A model generated the notes under the pieces. The model saw only the letters and a list, made by a program, of their open reading frames with translations, searched no databases and had not been told where the DNA came from. The position numbers and the translations under genes were made by a program. A DNA stretch of 64,000 bases. Source: Eutrigla gurnardus. Lineage: Eukaryota > Chordata > Actinopteri > Perciformes > Triglidae. The stretch is taken from the NCBI GenBank assembly GCA_963514095.1, contig OY741280.1:16235244-16299243 (forward strand), read 5' to 3'. Shown in pieces: positions 46,601 through 57,593 of the stretch; position 1 is the first letter of the stretch, and every line of letters starts with the position of its first letter.

Positions 46601-49600
46601 GCTCACTACAACCCAGTTTCCTTCAAGAGTTCAAGGTAACACGGGGTGAGTAAATGATATAGAAACGGTCAAGATGTCGGCCAAAGCAGAGAGTCCGGGA
46701 GGCACAGTGACAGGTTTGTTGTGAGAAATAGTTTCTCTCTCTCTACGAAAATAAAAACAAACTGGTGGGGCCATGTACAGGATTTCAGACGTGTGGTTTC
46801 CTGTTTAGAAAAAAACCTTGGAGAGAAGCAGAGGGCTCGACTGGGTAGTCGGCGAGGAGCCTTCCCCATTCGTCGTCCTTCTCCTTTATTTTCAACCCAT
46901 CTCTACTCTTCTACATCTTCTATTCACATTCGTTTTTTATCAGTTTCTGTAGCAAAATGTGCAAATTGGATCATATTTCTGCTTCCCAGCCATCGCTGTC
47001 ACACAGTTTGCAACCAAAATCGTCAACTGGAGTATTAAAAAAAGATGTTTAATAGCTGCTAATTGTGAAATGTTTAAAGATGGTTGACAGTTTGGCAACT
47101 CGACAAGAAGATGTTTAAATTATTTAAATTTAGAACTCATGAAATTGTTGAGCAATTGGTGTGTGTGTGGGGTGTGATATAGTTTTTATAGGTCTATTTA
47201 TGACTACAGCTTCAAAAACCGGACCGTAAACGCAGCACAAGCATAAACTTTCACTGTTTGCCAAAACCGTAGCAGCTCCCAGACACACAAATTATAAGGA
47301 TCCTATAAAGAGACACAATGTGTGGTTGGCTGGGTATGGGTTTGGAGTGTTTTGCCTTTGTGGCCCAGACACTAACTTTAGCTTCCTTATGCTTATAGAC
47401 ATTCCACAGGGATGGCTCAGGTTCCTCTGCTGCGCTGAGAATATTACTTTACTCTTGCACAGCACTGGATTGGAGTGTTATTTCTGTTGTATGGTGGAAG
47501 GGAAATTGTTTTATGTTAATGCTCATTCTATAAACAGCATGATTGGAAATATGCAGTGTTTCGGAACATCATGTTCACAGCGAATAAAGAAGAATAAATT
47601 CTCCGAAATACGTATCTCCATGTAATTGCTCTTCTGTAGCTTTTGATGGTATTGCATGGTCTTGGTCAGCAGGTGGAGTTTTCTCAGGGGTCATGAATAT
47701 ATATGTTATATGACCAGAAGATCCAGATTTAGGGACAGAATTTGAGATTGAGATTACTTTGTAAACTGACTGTTTCCAAGGTCAGGAGTGATTTATTTAT
47801 TTTTTTTAAAATGTAATGGATTAGCACAGCTTTAAACTCTCCTATATAAATGTTCTTTTTTTTAATCCTTTGATCCCTCAGACATGGACTCCCAGGTGGT
47901 GGCGGTCATCTTAGTGAGCCTGGTCCCTCTGCTGGTTATGGCGGTTTTCGTCATCACTTCCTTCTACTGCTACCGGGTCTACCGCCAGCGGCAGGCCAGC
48001 TCCAAGCGCAGGAAGGGCTGCCCGCGGGACTTCAGCGACGGCCACGCCATCATGATCGACGACGAAGGTTCGGACATTAGCTCCACGCACGCCAACAACC
48101 TCAACCACAACACGGAGCTGCTGCCCATCGAGCTGGACGTTCAGGTTGGAAAAGGACGCTTTGCCGAGGTTTACAAAGCCAAGCTGAAGCAGGGCTCCTC
48201 CGTCAGCGAGGAGCAGGGCTTCGAGACCGTGGCCGTTAAGATTTTCCAGTACGAGGAGTACGCCTCCTGGAAGAACGAGAAGGAAATCTTCTCGGACGCA
48301 GATTTGAGACATGACAACGTGCTCCACTTCCTGACAGCGGAGGACAGGAAGGTGCAGAGGCAGTGCTGGCTGATCACGGCCTACCAGCCAAGAGGGAACC
48401 TCCAAGAGTTCCTGATCCACCACATCGTCGACTGGCACGATCTGTGGCTGCTGGGGGGTTCGCTAGCGTGCGGCGTGGCGCACCTTCACAGTGACCACAC
48501 CCTCTGCGGTCGCTACAAGGTGCCCATCGCGCACAGGGACATTAAAAGCTCCAACATACTGGTGAAAAGCGACCTGACCTGCTGCCTGTGTGACTTTGGC
48601 CTCGCCCTCCGCCTGGACAACACTCTGTCTGTGGACGAGCTGGCCAACAGCGGGCAGGTAAAGCCTTCTTATTCTACTTTTGGGGGAGTAATTGTGGCTT
48701 TAAAAAAAAAAGAATCCCAGATACAGACCATTCCTACCCCTTCCATATATTTTTTTGGAGATATATTTATCAGACCTTGAACAGAACAGAAATCAATCCC
48801 ACCTTTCATTTCTGGCCCTCATCACACACATAGATATTTGGCATAATATTGTATACTATATATATCTTGGCTCTGTATGGAGAGCGCTGATAGAAATTGT
48901 GTCACAAGACAAAGAGACTTGATTGATTCTTAATGGACTCTAATGAAAAAGGCCAGAGTCGTATATATGTTGTGAAAATGAGTCATTTTAAAAAGGCCTC
49001 ACCGTTTTGCTGTGCAGCACACCTAATGCACTGTAATGTCCTTGCATGCAGGTGGTAATTATGTGAAGACGAGCGACGCGTTGTTGTTTTTTCCAATTAT
49101 TTTATACATCAAACACGTTTTGATTCAGATAAATGTGATGTGACGACTAACTACAGCACATGATTACCACCCGTCCCTTGATTAAATCAGGTAAATAACT
49201 GTTGCTGCTGAAGACGGGCTGCGTAGCCTGGCAACTCCTCTGTGCTATTGTGGACTTTAATTTAATTTCCTCCTGTCTTTTCTCAGGTGGGTACAGCCAG
49301 GTACATGGCCCCAGAGGTCTTGGAGTCCAGAATCAACCTAGAAAACATCGAGTCTTTCAAACAGGCCGACGTTTACTCCATGGCTCTTGTTCTGTGGGAG
49401 ATCATCTCCAGGTGTAACGCGATCGGAGGTGAGATGTGATCAGACACGCATGATTGTAGGGTGAAGAGCTGCTGGTATATGGTCTATAAGAGTCGAGCAT
49501 ATATCCCAAATACCAAACTAGTCTGTTTAGAATTGTGTTACACTTTGCTGACAACCTCCGAGTGTTTTTGTGTGTTTTATCATGTGGACAGCTGCTTTTA

Positions 49601-52600
49601 AACATGATACAGTAGCATCGTGCCCTCCCTATACAAGCAGTAAACATCACATGTGACCTTTAGTTAATAATAGACGTAACCGCTTTTTCCTCGGTAAATT
49701 AGAGATTAGCCCGGGCCGCTGAGTGTAAAGGAAATCAATAGAAGCGCTGATTGATGAAATCTCCTTTGGGGCCTGTGTAAATATCCTAAGAAATACTGTA
49801 AAAAGAAAATTGCCTCCGCAGCTGGCGTGACCTCTAAGGAATCGACGGCTTCACCAATTAGGGAGCGCCGTGACCAACTCCACCTTGAGTTCACTCACTA
49901 GACACAAGACGCCGTCCGCAAGGACTTAACGTGTGTCTCCTCCACGACTCATTTATCACTGTGGGAACAAAATCCAAAAGTGTCAAACACACAATCCATC
50001 TTGCAGAAGTCTCAAGGATCAGCCTTCACTTTGCTAATGTACCGTTACTCGTGTTTGTCATTCCGCAGCGAAAACAAGGCCAGGATATGTGCAAATAATA
50101 GAAACGGGGCGATTATCCGAAGGCAAACCGCGGGGCGGTATTTCATGTCGACACTCAGTCGTTTGTTTTCACTTCCCTTTAGTGTCTCTGTGGTCCAGTT
50201 TGTTTCTGTGACTGCTCCTGTCTCCATTGTGTCAGAGCAGTGATTGAAAGCCGGGTTTGGGCATGATCGCTTCTACTTTGGCGTTTTCCTGTTTTGCCCC
50301 CACGCTCACCCCATGGGGGCCCTCCTTACGCTCAAGAGTCCTGAAGAGAAAACATGGCAGAGTGCCCCACAGTCCCCCGTGCTTTGCTTTCCCAACAGCA
50401 GGAATATGTGTGCCCTGTGGGTACACCGCCGAAAAGAAAATAGACTATTTCCTGTTTTGCAAAGCACACAGCCCCCAAGACACACTGTTCTTAGACTGAA
50501 CTTGTAAGCATGGATGTCTTCTTTATGTGAGGATGTTTCGCAACTAATGCCTCTCGAGAGCAGACCAGACAGGATGCGTCTTGGTCGAGATGGACTAAAC
50601 GAATCCAGGCTTTAGTTGGTTTGGCTTTTGTGGTTTCCTCTTGAGGGAATCGAAGGACAACGGCATTATTCATCCAAGTCATCCTCCTCCATCCATTTCA
50701 TTAATTTCTCAATTCCGTCATCCCCTCGCTTTGCATTTATTTATAACTAGACAAACAAAAGCACTGTACACGGCAGCAAACAGTATTTCAAATCCAGTTA
50801 AATGGTGACATCTTTGCCCGTAAAGCTTCAGCTCGGTTTCTGTCCATTTTTCTTCCTGCCCCTAGGCAGGTGAGGCGGCGCTTAATCACCCTCCCACTGC
50901 AGACAGCCATCCAGCTTTACTTACGCCGCCACAGACAGACGGGGAGGACAGGCGAGCGTAGATTTACGTGGTGAAGCAGAAGGGTTCCCCACCCATACAA
51001 GCAGCTGAAGGAATAGCCCAGGTGTTTTGTATATATCTCTATCCACAGTTTGACGCTTCATTCATAACTTGGGTATTCAAATTAATATTATATTTATTTA
51101 TTTATTATTTTTTAAGGCCAATGACACCATAAAGTATGACGACTGACATTTGACACGAGGAACACTGAATGTAAAGAAATGTTCTTGGAATTTGCATATA
51201 GATTAATTTAATTCATATGGATACTGTTCCAAGTTAAAATACGCCTATGTGCCAGATGGTTCACGTCCTTGGATAATGATCCTATTTTCACAGCTGGAAT
51301 GCATAACTTGCACTATAGTGTGACATTGCGCCCCTTTTTCTGCTTCACATAATTTGTCTTCTCTCTTGTCTTTATTTGTATATTTAATACGGAGGTATTT
51401 GGTAATTGTACTTAAAGTAAAGCAGAGGAGGCGTTCTCATGCATGAAAACTCCAGACGTTGTACAAACACAGCCAGCCTTGTCAGACCCCGAGGAAGGTG
51501 AAGAAGAAGAGGCTGCGTAAATGACATGCAGTAACTCGGTTTCACTCCACTGGCAGCTTTAAAATCTCCTTGTTGATTGTACGCTGGCAGAGCTCTGGTA
51601 TTGATTCTGGAATCGGAGCGCCATGAGAGTAAAGCTGATGTGAATTTCATGCTTTCACGCTGCCGGCCTCCTTGTTTTTCCTGAAGTTAGCCAGCTTGTC
51701 CCTGGAGGTCGGTGAGTCACTAATGACTCCCTGAGAACTCGCTCTCCTTTGAGACAAAATATGACCACGTGTGCACGCGTTCAGAGTGACACATCCCCGT
51801 GGCATGGTTCATGTGGCTGGGGTGAAGCCCCGGTTTCCTCTAGTGTCTGATCCCACCTGCCTGTGTGTGTGTCTGCGGCAGACAGATGTCTGATCAGCGC
51901 TCTGCATCTCCGTGGCAGGCAGCCACATAGCCACTCTGTCACAGTTCCCGGGGCCGTGGTCTGATCTGAGATCTGCCAGGCGAGAAGAACACAGCCGTCT
52001 GTCGACAGCGCCAGTCAGCCAGCCATGAGCTGTCACTCTGCTTTCTTTATCTTCCAAGACCTAGTCGGAGGGGGGAGGCAGGGAGATCAGCACACCTCTG
52101 AGAGAAGGGAAGTCTGGATTCAAGGCTCAGGCGTTTTTATCTCTGCCCCTGTTCCCTAAAATGTCTCTACTGTATAATTTAGCCGGTCCAGATTTAGGGC
52201 TTGGAAAGACTACGAGGGCGTTCCTCAGGCGGGTGGGGCTACGCGGGGGGATAATCGCGGAGTGGTGTTGGATGTGGAGCTGCAGACGGAGAAATGCCTT
52301 CAGTCCCTCGAGGGAGAGGCTGGGCTAGACGGGAGAGGGAGGAGAGGTTAGGGCAGCTGCTCTCCAGATGTCAGAACATCCACTCCTTCAGGACTGGAGG
52401 GCCTGATGGTCCTTGGTGCGTGGGGTCTACCATAATCCACATTTGGGGACAAATTTGACATTACACGCCACTAGATTTTGGCTGATTTGGGGAGAAAATG
52501 TGCGTGTGCGTGCCCGGTTTGGTCTGAATTATTATCCAGCGTGAGCTGAAAGCGTTTTCTCCTTTAATGGGGTTAGGTGAGGGTTAGGGGCATGTATCAG

Positions 52601-55600
52601 CTGAAGTTAATGGTAGGGTTAGCCTCCAGGGTAAGTCGGTGCCATATGTAGGAAAAGTAAGCTCCGCTAACGTGTGATGCACATGCATACATCTGTACGA
52701 AATGACTTTAACAACCTGTGAGGAACACAAAACAAGTGTCACAGCCACCGCAGCCTAATGAAAACCAGCAGAGGCGGCTGGGAGTGGATTAGTCAAGCTG
52801 TTGTTGCAGACTCAGACAGATTTTTGGGAAACAGGCAATGTTTTTCCGATCACATTACTAATTTATTTCCAACATGTTGAAATCCTGCGCGCATATGTGT
52901 GTGTTTTTCTGCATTATTTATGTGTTTAGATGACAGGATTTCAGTATTCATGCTTTGTTGAGTAAGGGTTATACTTTGCTGTAATCACGAAGGAGTTTAT
53001 TCTCCTCTTTATTTTTGTTTGGCTTTGCTAGAGCAGTTTGGCCGTTGATATCTAAACATGTGTGTAAGGGCCATAATCAGAGCAGCACGTAGTCATTCCC
53101 CCTAAAGACGGGCTGCCATATAGTCATTAGCTTTTGGAAACATGGCTACACTACCATAGATTTCCTCTCTGCCGTTGAAGCTAAATTTAACAGAATTTCT
53201 CTTGGCTGCAGATTCCCAGACAGTTTATACAGGCATGGCTGGCAACTGGCACGGGAAAATAGACATTAAGGATGAAATATGTGCTTGCTTTTGCAAAATT
53301 CACATCGCTACATGTCAGCTGTCGTAGGAGACGCAGCGTAGGTTCCTCATTGTTACATTGCTGAACTTGTTATATTGCTTCGCAGGAATCTTGTCAATAT
53401 GCAAACTGTGTGACTTTTGCAAACCCCAGCATTCGCCGCTCGCCCTGTGTTGTGTTTTCAATGGTTTCTGCTAGTTCAGAGTTTAATTTAAGCCTAGGAA
53501 AAAAAACTTTCCGTTTTAGAGCAGGCTTGGCCAATCTTTCCATCCTGGATACACACTTTTGTTTACACTGCGAATTGCTCAGTGGTGTGATTCATATATT
53601 TTGGACCCATTGTTTGGAGATGAACACATAAACATGTTTGCCCAAAGTGGATTTGCTGTCCAGAAGTGGGTTAAACATTTCCCTCTGACCTGTCAAAACA
53701 AAAAGAAACTCGTCTCCTTTTTTCATAAATATTGGCCGATGGTTGGGTGGGGTTATGTTGACGTTTTACCAAACCAGAGAGGGAAAAAAAAGGAAGCTAC
53801 AACCTCTGAAAAGATTCTTCTCTTGCACTCGTCTGTGTCCCAGAAGCCTCCGGTTCCTGTCTGCGGGCATCAAGACTTCCTGTGAGCGTCTTTTTAACGT
53901 GCTTTAAACGGGTGAAATGAGACCCTCATCTGGTTTTCCTACAAACTGTACGGAAGCGGATGGTCTTTTCCAGTGCTTTACCCCAGTCGACACTATCAAA
54001 CAGATGTGTCAGCTCTCTTGCAGTGACAACATGTTTTGGCCTTGTTACTCCAGAGCGCTCTGACTTACAGGAAAAAACACGCAGGACAAATTGTCACTTT
54101 CCTTTTTAATCTCAGGTTTTATGTTTGCAGTATGTGTGTATTCAGAGGCATTACTGGACTACTTTTTAGGTGTATTTGAGAGCTCAAAGGGGCCAGCTTC
54201 AGTTTGTATGCACGCTTAAAAAAACAAACCATAAGTGACAAAACTACAGCAACAGGTTTTACTATCATAAAACGTAAATGCAATATCCAAATAAAGACAG
54301 ATACTGCAGTTGCGACATCCTTTTACTGTATGTTTAAGCTGAATGACACTGGATAGCAGCCACATCATTGTAAGAGGTTTGACTATTACACTGCACATTC
54401 ATTTTAGATTCCCATCATGATCGGTACAGTCATGATGATTATGATACTTTTCCGACTCCTTACCGTCATTCAGCGTTATTGTGCAATAACAGCCTCCATG
54501 TTTGACTCATTTCCCTCAGTCAGGTTGAAGGTATGTGCTCTGGAAGTACGTATCTGTCTTTCTAAGCGAGGGAATTCTTAAAGGTATCCATTCTGAAGTG
54601 CTTATTGCAACACAGGAGAGGCATCATTGTGTGCGACGTTAGTCGGTTTTAAGAGCTTTGGAAGCAGCCTTCTGTGATCCGTTTACTGTTTGAAGGCGTC
54701 CGTCTTTGTCGAGGCGTCCTCTGCCGTTTCATCTCCTGGTCCACATGAACACTCTTTACACAGCTACATCAGGCGCTTCGTATTTCCACGGATCTTTATA
54801 CAAGCTCTCTAACTTCTAAGCACATTTGATTTGTTTTTTTTAACTCCACGGATTGCATTAAGTTTGTCAATTTCTTTTTGGAAACTCTCGACCCACCATT
54901 TCAAGGCCACGCCAGCACTTTTTAAAATCGTGTCCTGGCTAAACTCGACTGCTAAATTGCTTTTGACGAGCACTCTGGATTTGGTTGTGTAAGAGAGAGC
55001 TGACACAAAGCCAGAGCTGCGTTGGGGAGATACTTTAAGCTCATTGACGCTGAGGGTAAAAACGTAATGATGATAAAAATAAAAAAAAGAAATTCGAAAA
55101 AAGCAAATCTCCCCCCTTGGCCCTTCTATCAGCAACACAGGATTCTTTAGTTATTTGTGCTGCTTCAGTGCTATTTCAAGTTTGCAACCTGCAGTTTTAA
55201 TTTTGAGCGCACAGAGAGGTGTTGATGTATGCGCTGTGGGGCGCTGCCATCTGATTCCACCTCCATATTCTACACAGCTGTATGTGAATCTGTTTTGCTT
55301 GTATAAAACAACCAAAGCTAATTTTTCTTCTGTACCTTTTTCCTGTGTGCGTGCACGCAGAGGTGAAAGAGTACGAGCCACCCTTTGGAAACCTGAGGGA
55401 ACATCCGTGTGTCGAGAGCATGAAGGACAGCGTTCTCCGAGACCGAGGAAGACCCGAGGTCCCCGACAGCTGGACCATCCACACGGTAAGAGGCACCGCT
55501 GTGACAAACTGCTGCTGCGTGAAAACCTTGAAGCTGCAGATCTCATGTTTAAACTTCATGATGTGGGCTGAGGAGAATGTTTTTTGGCATCCGTCATCAG

Positions 55601-56649
55601 CCGTGTTGATTAACGTGCACTATCCCCTTTAAATGAACAAACCAAAAGAGAAACCAGTCCTCTGGACAACCTGTAAAATGCATCATACAGCACTTTTTCA
55701 ACCACTCTGTTTCAGGAATTACAGAACCAGAGACACCAAACGTGAGAACAGAACTAGAAACAAAAAGTCCCCTTTGCACGTTCCTGGTTTTGTTTTCTGT
55801 CATATGTTTTGTTGCTGATACAGCAGAACAAAGAGATGTCCATCCCAGGCTCTAATATTTAAGGTCCAGTTTATAGGATATCAGCAGAAACTATATACTG
55901 TGTATGTTTTAATACTCATGGCTGGATATTTTGACTTATTTGTGTACATTATGCCCCTTTTATTTTGTCTCATGCACACGTGTGAGGATGCACATGCATG
56001 CGGGTGACAATACGTATCCCTGCCAATGGTTTCACGCAGCAGGGAAGAAGAAGCTATTAAACACAGATGAAAACAATGCGCAGTTTAAACCGGTCAAAGG
56101 ATTGGCTTTGTAAACGTTTGACAAGGAAGGAAATGCACTCAACACATTTGTTAAGACCTCAAGGACACAAACAATGTGATTTGGTGTTTATGCGCTGAAA
56201 GTAAACATAACTTTTGTTTTACAAAAAAAAAAACTCCACAGGGCACGTTTGAACTCACTTTCATACTTTGTGTCATTTTCTGTGCCAATTATTTCTATTT
56301 AAACCAATTCAATATGAGTCATTCTAACCTTAATGGAGGGAGCAATCACATGGCATTAGTTTGTCTGCTTGTACACAAATACACATGAATATTCAGTTTC
56401 ATTTTCTGTGATGCTATTGTATCCTGTAGTCTACATTACTGACCAACTGTATCTGGGCTCCCCGTGCAGGGCATCCAGATGGTGTGCGCCTCCATAGACG
56501 AGTGCTGGGACCACGACCCGGAGGCCCGTCTGACAGCCCAGTGTGTTGCTGAGCGCTTCAACGACATGGAGTACCTGGACAAGCTGTCGGAGCGCTCCGA
56601 CTCAGAGGAGAAGATCCCTGAGGAAATCTTAATGGTGGACGAGAAGTAG
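40554..56649 (+). CDS. tgfbr2: tgfbr2, TGF-beta receptor type II (complete, 7 coding exons, 542 aa)
   Basis: This is a single-pass plasma-membrane serine/threonine kinase that binds TGF-beta and phosphorylates the type I receptor to start SMAD2/3 signalling. Join 40554-40626, 43350-43491, 44662-44852, 47882-48657, 49287-49428, 55361-55485 and 56470-56649: 1629 nt, in frame, 542 residues plus TAG. Seen in the product: signal peptide (about 1-21), 12-cysteine ligand-binding ectodomain (Cys35-Cys127), transmembrane segment (about 141-166), glycine-rich loop GKGRFAEV (225-232), VAVK lysine 255, HRDIKSSN (353-360), DFG (373-375), APE (402-404), and DPEAR ending at Arg503. All catalytic residues are present. 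The human receptor is 567 residues with the same seven-exon plan; most of the difference is a shorter N-terminus and juxtamembrane stalk. Teleosts may have a and b copies; I cannot say which this is. The position after rbms3 matches human 3p24. Confidence 0.97.
41937..41978. repeat. Perfect 16-bp hairpin around a palindromic loop
   Basis: The arm CTAGAAAAGGAGCTAT (41937-41952) has its exact reverse complement at 41963-41978. The centre contains the self-complementary ATGTATACAT (41951-41960). It lies in tgfbr2 intron 1. It could form a stem-loop in RNA or a cruciform in DNA. Confidence 0.95.
43269..43296 (+). repeat. T28 homopolymer before tgfbr2 exon 2
   Basis: 28 consecutive T ending 53 bp upstream of exon 2. 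The proximal polypyrimidine tract is a separate CTTCTCTCCTTTTT stretch. Confidence 0.95.
43350..43491 (+). CDS. tgfbr2: tgfbr2 exon 2: ectodomain, first half
   Basis: 142 nt covering residue 25 (shared) to residue 72 (shared Trp). It encodes seven of the ectodomain cysteines (35, 38, 45, 51, 55, 61, 68), including the CKFCDVQATSC motif of the three-finger receptor fold. The acceptor reads CAGAAG, a tandem NAGNAG site; using the second AG drops one Glu without a frame change. Donor GTAAGT at 43492. Confidence 0.95.
43492..44661 (+). other. tgfbr2: tgfbr2 intron 2
   Basis: A 1.17-kb intron, AT-rich, with no repeat or second gene recognised. Confidence 0.9.
44662..44852 (+). CDS. tgfbr2: tgfbr2 exon 3: ectodomain, second half
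   Basis: 191 nt, residues 72-136. It carries the remaining cysteines (85, 105, 120, 122, 127), the FFICSCSEDECN signature, and two N-glycosylation sequons (Asn78-Phe-Thr and Asn87-Arg-Ser). The stretch homologous to the human A10 tract reads ATGAAAGAAAGGAAGGG (44765-44781) and has no A run longer than three. Acceptor TTTCAAG, donor GTAAGT. Confidence 0.96.
44853..47881 (+). other. tgfbr2: tgfbr2 intron 3
   Basis: A 3.03-kb intron. The block at about 44985-46120 has the feel of a degraded interspersed element: it opens with AAAGGAGACATTTCATGC and carries overlapping frames on both strands near 45787-46239 (up to 150 codons, no domain recognised). The rest is unremarkable. Confidence 0.85.
47882..48657 (+). 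CDS. tgfbr2: tgfbr2 exon 4: transmembrane segment and kinase N-lobe to activation segment
   Basis: 776 nt, residues 136-394, the large exon typical of TGFBR2. In order: transmembrane helix (about 141-166, ending FYCYRV), juxtamembrane region with DDEGSDISSTHANN and NHNTELLPIELD, glycine loop at 225-232, catalytic Lys255, hinge near WLITAY, catalytic loop HRDIKSSN (Asp355), DFG at 373-375, and SVDELANSGQ at the start of the activation segment. The N-lobe loop before VAVK is about four residues longer than in human. Donor GTAAAG at 48658. Confidence 0.98.
48658..49286 (+). other. tgfbr2: tgfbr2 intron 4
   Basis: A 629-bp AT-rich intron. Reading through the donor gives about 40 more codons before a stop, which would truncate the kinase; I treat this as intronic. 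Confidence 0.92.
49287..49428 (+). CDS. tgfbr2: tgfbr2 exon 5: activation segment and APE region
   Basis: 142 nt, residues 395-442 (shared). It encodes VGTARYMAPEVLESR, the P+1 loop and APE motif (402-404), then DVYSMALVLWE of helix F and SRCNAIG. Phase fits exon 4 (0) and exon 6 (1). Donor GTGAGA at 49429. Confidence 0.97.
49429..55360 (+). other. tgfbr2: tgfbr2 intron 5
   Basis: The largest tgfbr2 intron (5.93 kb). It holds no recognised second gene. A block at about 49690-49960 looks regulatory. A GGGTTAGG-rich stretch at about 52570-52640 resembles a short repeat common in fish. The rest is unique sequence with chance open frames. Confidence 0.85.
49690..49960. other. Candidate conserved non-coding block in tgfbr2 intron 5
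   Basis: Unique sequence (TAAATTAGAGATTAGCC, GCGCTGATTGATGAAATC, CACCAATTAGGGAGCG) without simple repeats, just downstream of exon 5. Inferred from texture. Confidence 0.3.
55361..55485 (+). CDS. tgfbr2: tgfbr2 exon 6: kinase C-lobe
   Basis: 125 nt, residues 442-483. It encodes EVKEYEPPFG, REHPCVESMKDSVLRDRGRP and EVPDSWTIHT, the characteristic TGFBR2 C-lobe insert. Acceptor CACGCAG, donor GTAAGA at 55486. Confidence 0.97.
55486..56469 (+). other. tgfbr2: tgfbr2 intron 6
   Basis: A 984-bp intron; nothing further recognised. Confidence 0.92.
56470..56649 (+). CDS. tgfbr2: tgfbr2 exon 7: end of kinase domain and C-terminal tail
   Basis: 180 nt, residues 484-542 plus TAG (56647-56649). It encodes GIQMVCASIDECWDHDPEAR, LTAQCVAERF and an acidic tail SDSEEKIPEEILMVDEK. 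Arg503 corresponds to human Arg528, a site mutated in Loeys-Dietz syndrome. The tail is of similar length to the human one but diverges after EEKIPE. Confidence 0.97.
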   Translation, partial: GIQMVCASIDECWDHDPEARLTAQCVAERFNDMEYLDKLSERSDSEEKIPEEILMVDEK

Positions 56650-56930
56650 AGCGCAACAGAAACACTGCCCCCACCAGGGCGTCGGAGGAATTACAAGCCA
56701 GGGGAAGAGAAACTCCAGTGGATGCATTGTTTGCTATGGGTTCGTCGTCAGAAACGAGGAGCAAACTGGAAAATCATGTAGATGATACAGAACTGATACC
56801 AGAGATGGACTTCCATACGCAGATCAGGACCTACTTAAATGTAAACAATCTTCTACATGCTTCAAAGACTGGATCAAGTCATAAACAAACAGGGAAATTA
56901 CATTATAAAGCATTTTTTAACCAAATACTA

Positions 56931-56941
56931 TTTGCACTTTA
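56931..56941 (+). promoter_or_regulatory. tgfbr2: Overlapping seed matches for miR-17/20/93/106, miR-130/301/454 and miR-19
   Basis: The sequence TTTGCACTTTA contains GCACTTTA (8-mer site for the miR-17 family), TTGCACT (7-mer for miR-130/301/454) and TTTGCAC (7-mer for miR-19). Mammalian TGFBR2 is an established target of the miR-17 family. The site is 285 nt after the stop codon. Confidence 0.55.
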
Positions 56942-57021
56942 TCAATATCTATGCACAACAAATGATTATATATGAATTTACTGCCTTTTTTTGTTTTGGC
57001 AAAGTTTCAGGTATAGGAAAC

Positions 57022-57512
57022 AAAGGGACGGCATGTAGAAAAGAGGGAAACGAGGAGTAATGTAATATATTAAGGTGGTTAATAACACTAATAACGATTA
57101 GAGTTTATTGACTGCATACTTAACGGTGGCGTGGTGCCCTTGGATATACCGTATATCTACAGGTATAATGTCTTGTGGCAGGAAATAGAAATTACCCACA
57201 GCAAAGATATAGGAAACCCTTCCATGGCAGTAATCTGCAGGGAAAGCTGATATCATTTCACAAGGGCTATGATTTGTAAAATAAAGACAGCAGATTCACC
57301 CTGAAAGGGGATAAAAAGGGAGTGTGTGTGAGCACGTGCACGACTCTGCTGGCATGTATTACTCAGAGGACTTCTGATCCGGGCCTGTTTAATCAGACCA
57401 AGGAATAAAGGGAATAGAGACGTGTATAAAGGACTCTTAAGCGGAAGTTCCAGCCTGCTGCCTACGTATATGCTATAAAAGCTGAACGAGACGTTTTGTT
57501 ACAGAAAAGGGA
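57022..57512 (+). promoter_or_regulatory. tgfbr2: Four miR-204/211 seed matches
   Basis: AAAGGGA occurs at 57022-57028, 57315-57321, 57407-57413 (followed by A, an 8-mer site) and 57506-57512, all in the 3' UTR. miR-204/211 is reported to repress TGFBR2 in mammalian retinal pigment epithelium. The A/G-rich context raises the chance rate somewhat. The last site lies beyond the second poly(A) signal. Confidence 0.45.
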
Positions 57513-57593
57513 TTTCTGCTCCAGCGCTCAGAAGATTTATATCACTCTTTTTTCTTTTTTTTTTTTGTACAAAAGTGTAAAGCCATAATTAAA
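57280..57593 (+). terminator. tgfbr2: tgfbr2 polyadenylation signals
   Basis: AATAAA at 57280-57285 and 57404-57409, and ATTAAA at 57588-57593. Alternative 3' ends would include different numbers of the AAAGGGA sites. Confidence 0.55.

Noticed and set aside
48658..48779. Extension of the tgfbr2 exon 4 frame past the donor (about 40 more codons)
   Set aside because: The sequence loses kinase similarity exactly at the GTAAAG donor, and exon 5 resumes it in phase; intron read-through only.
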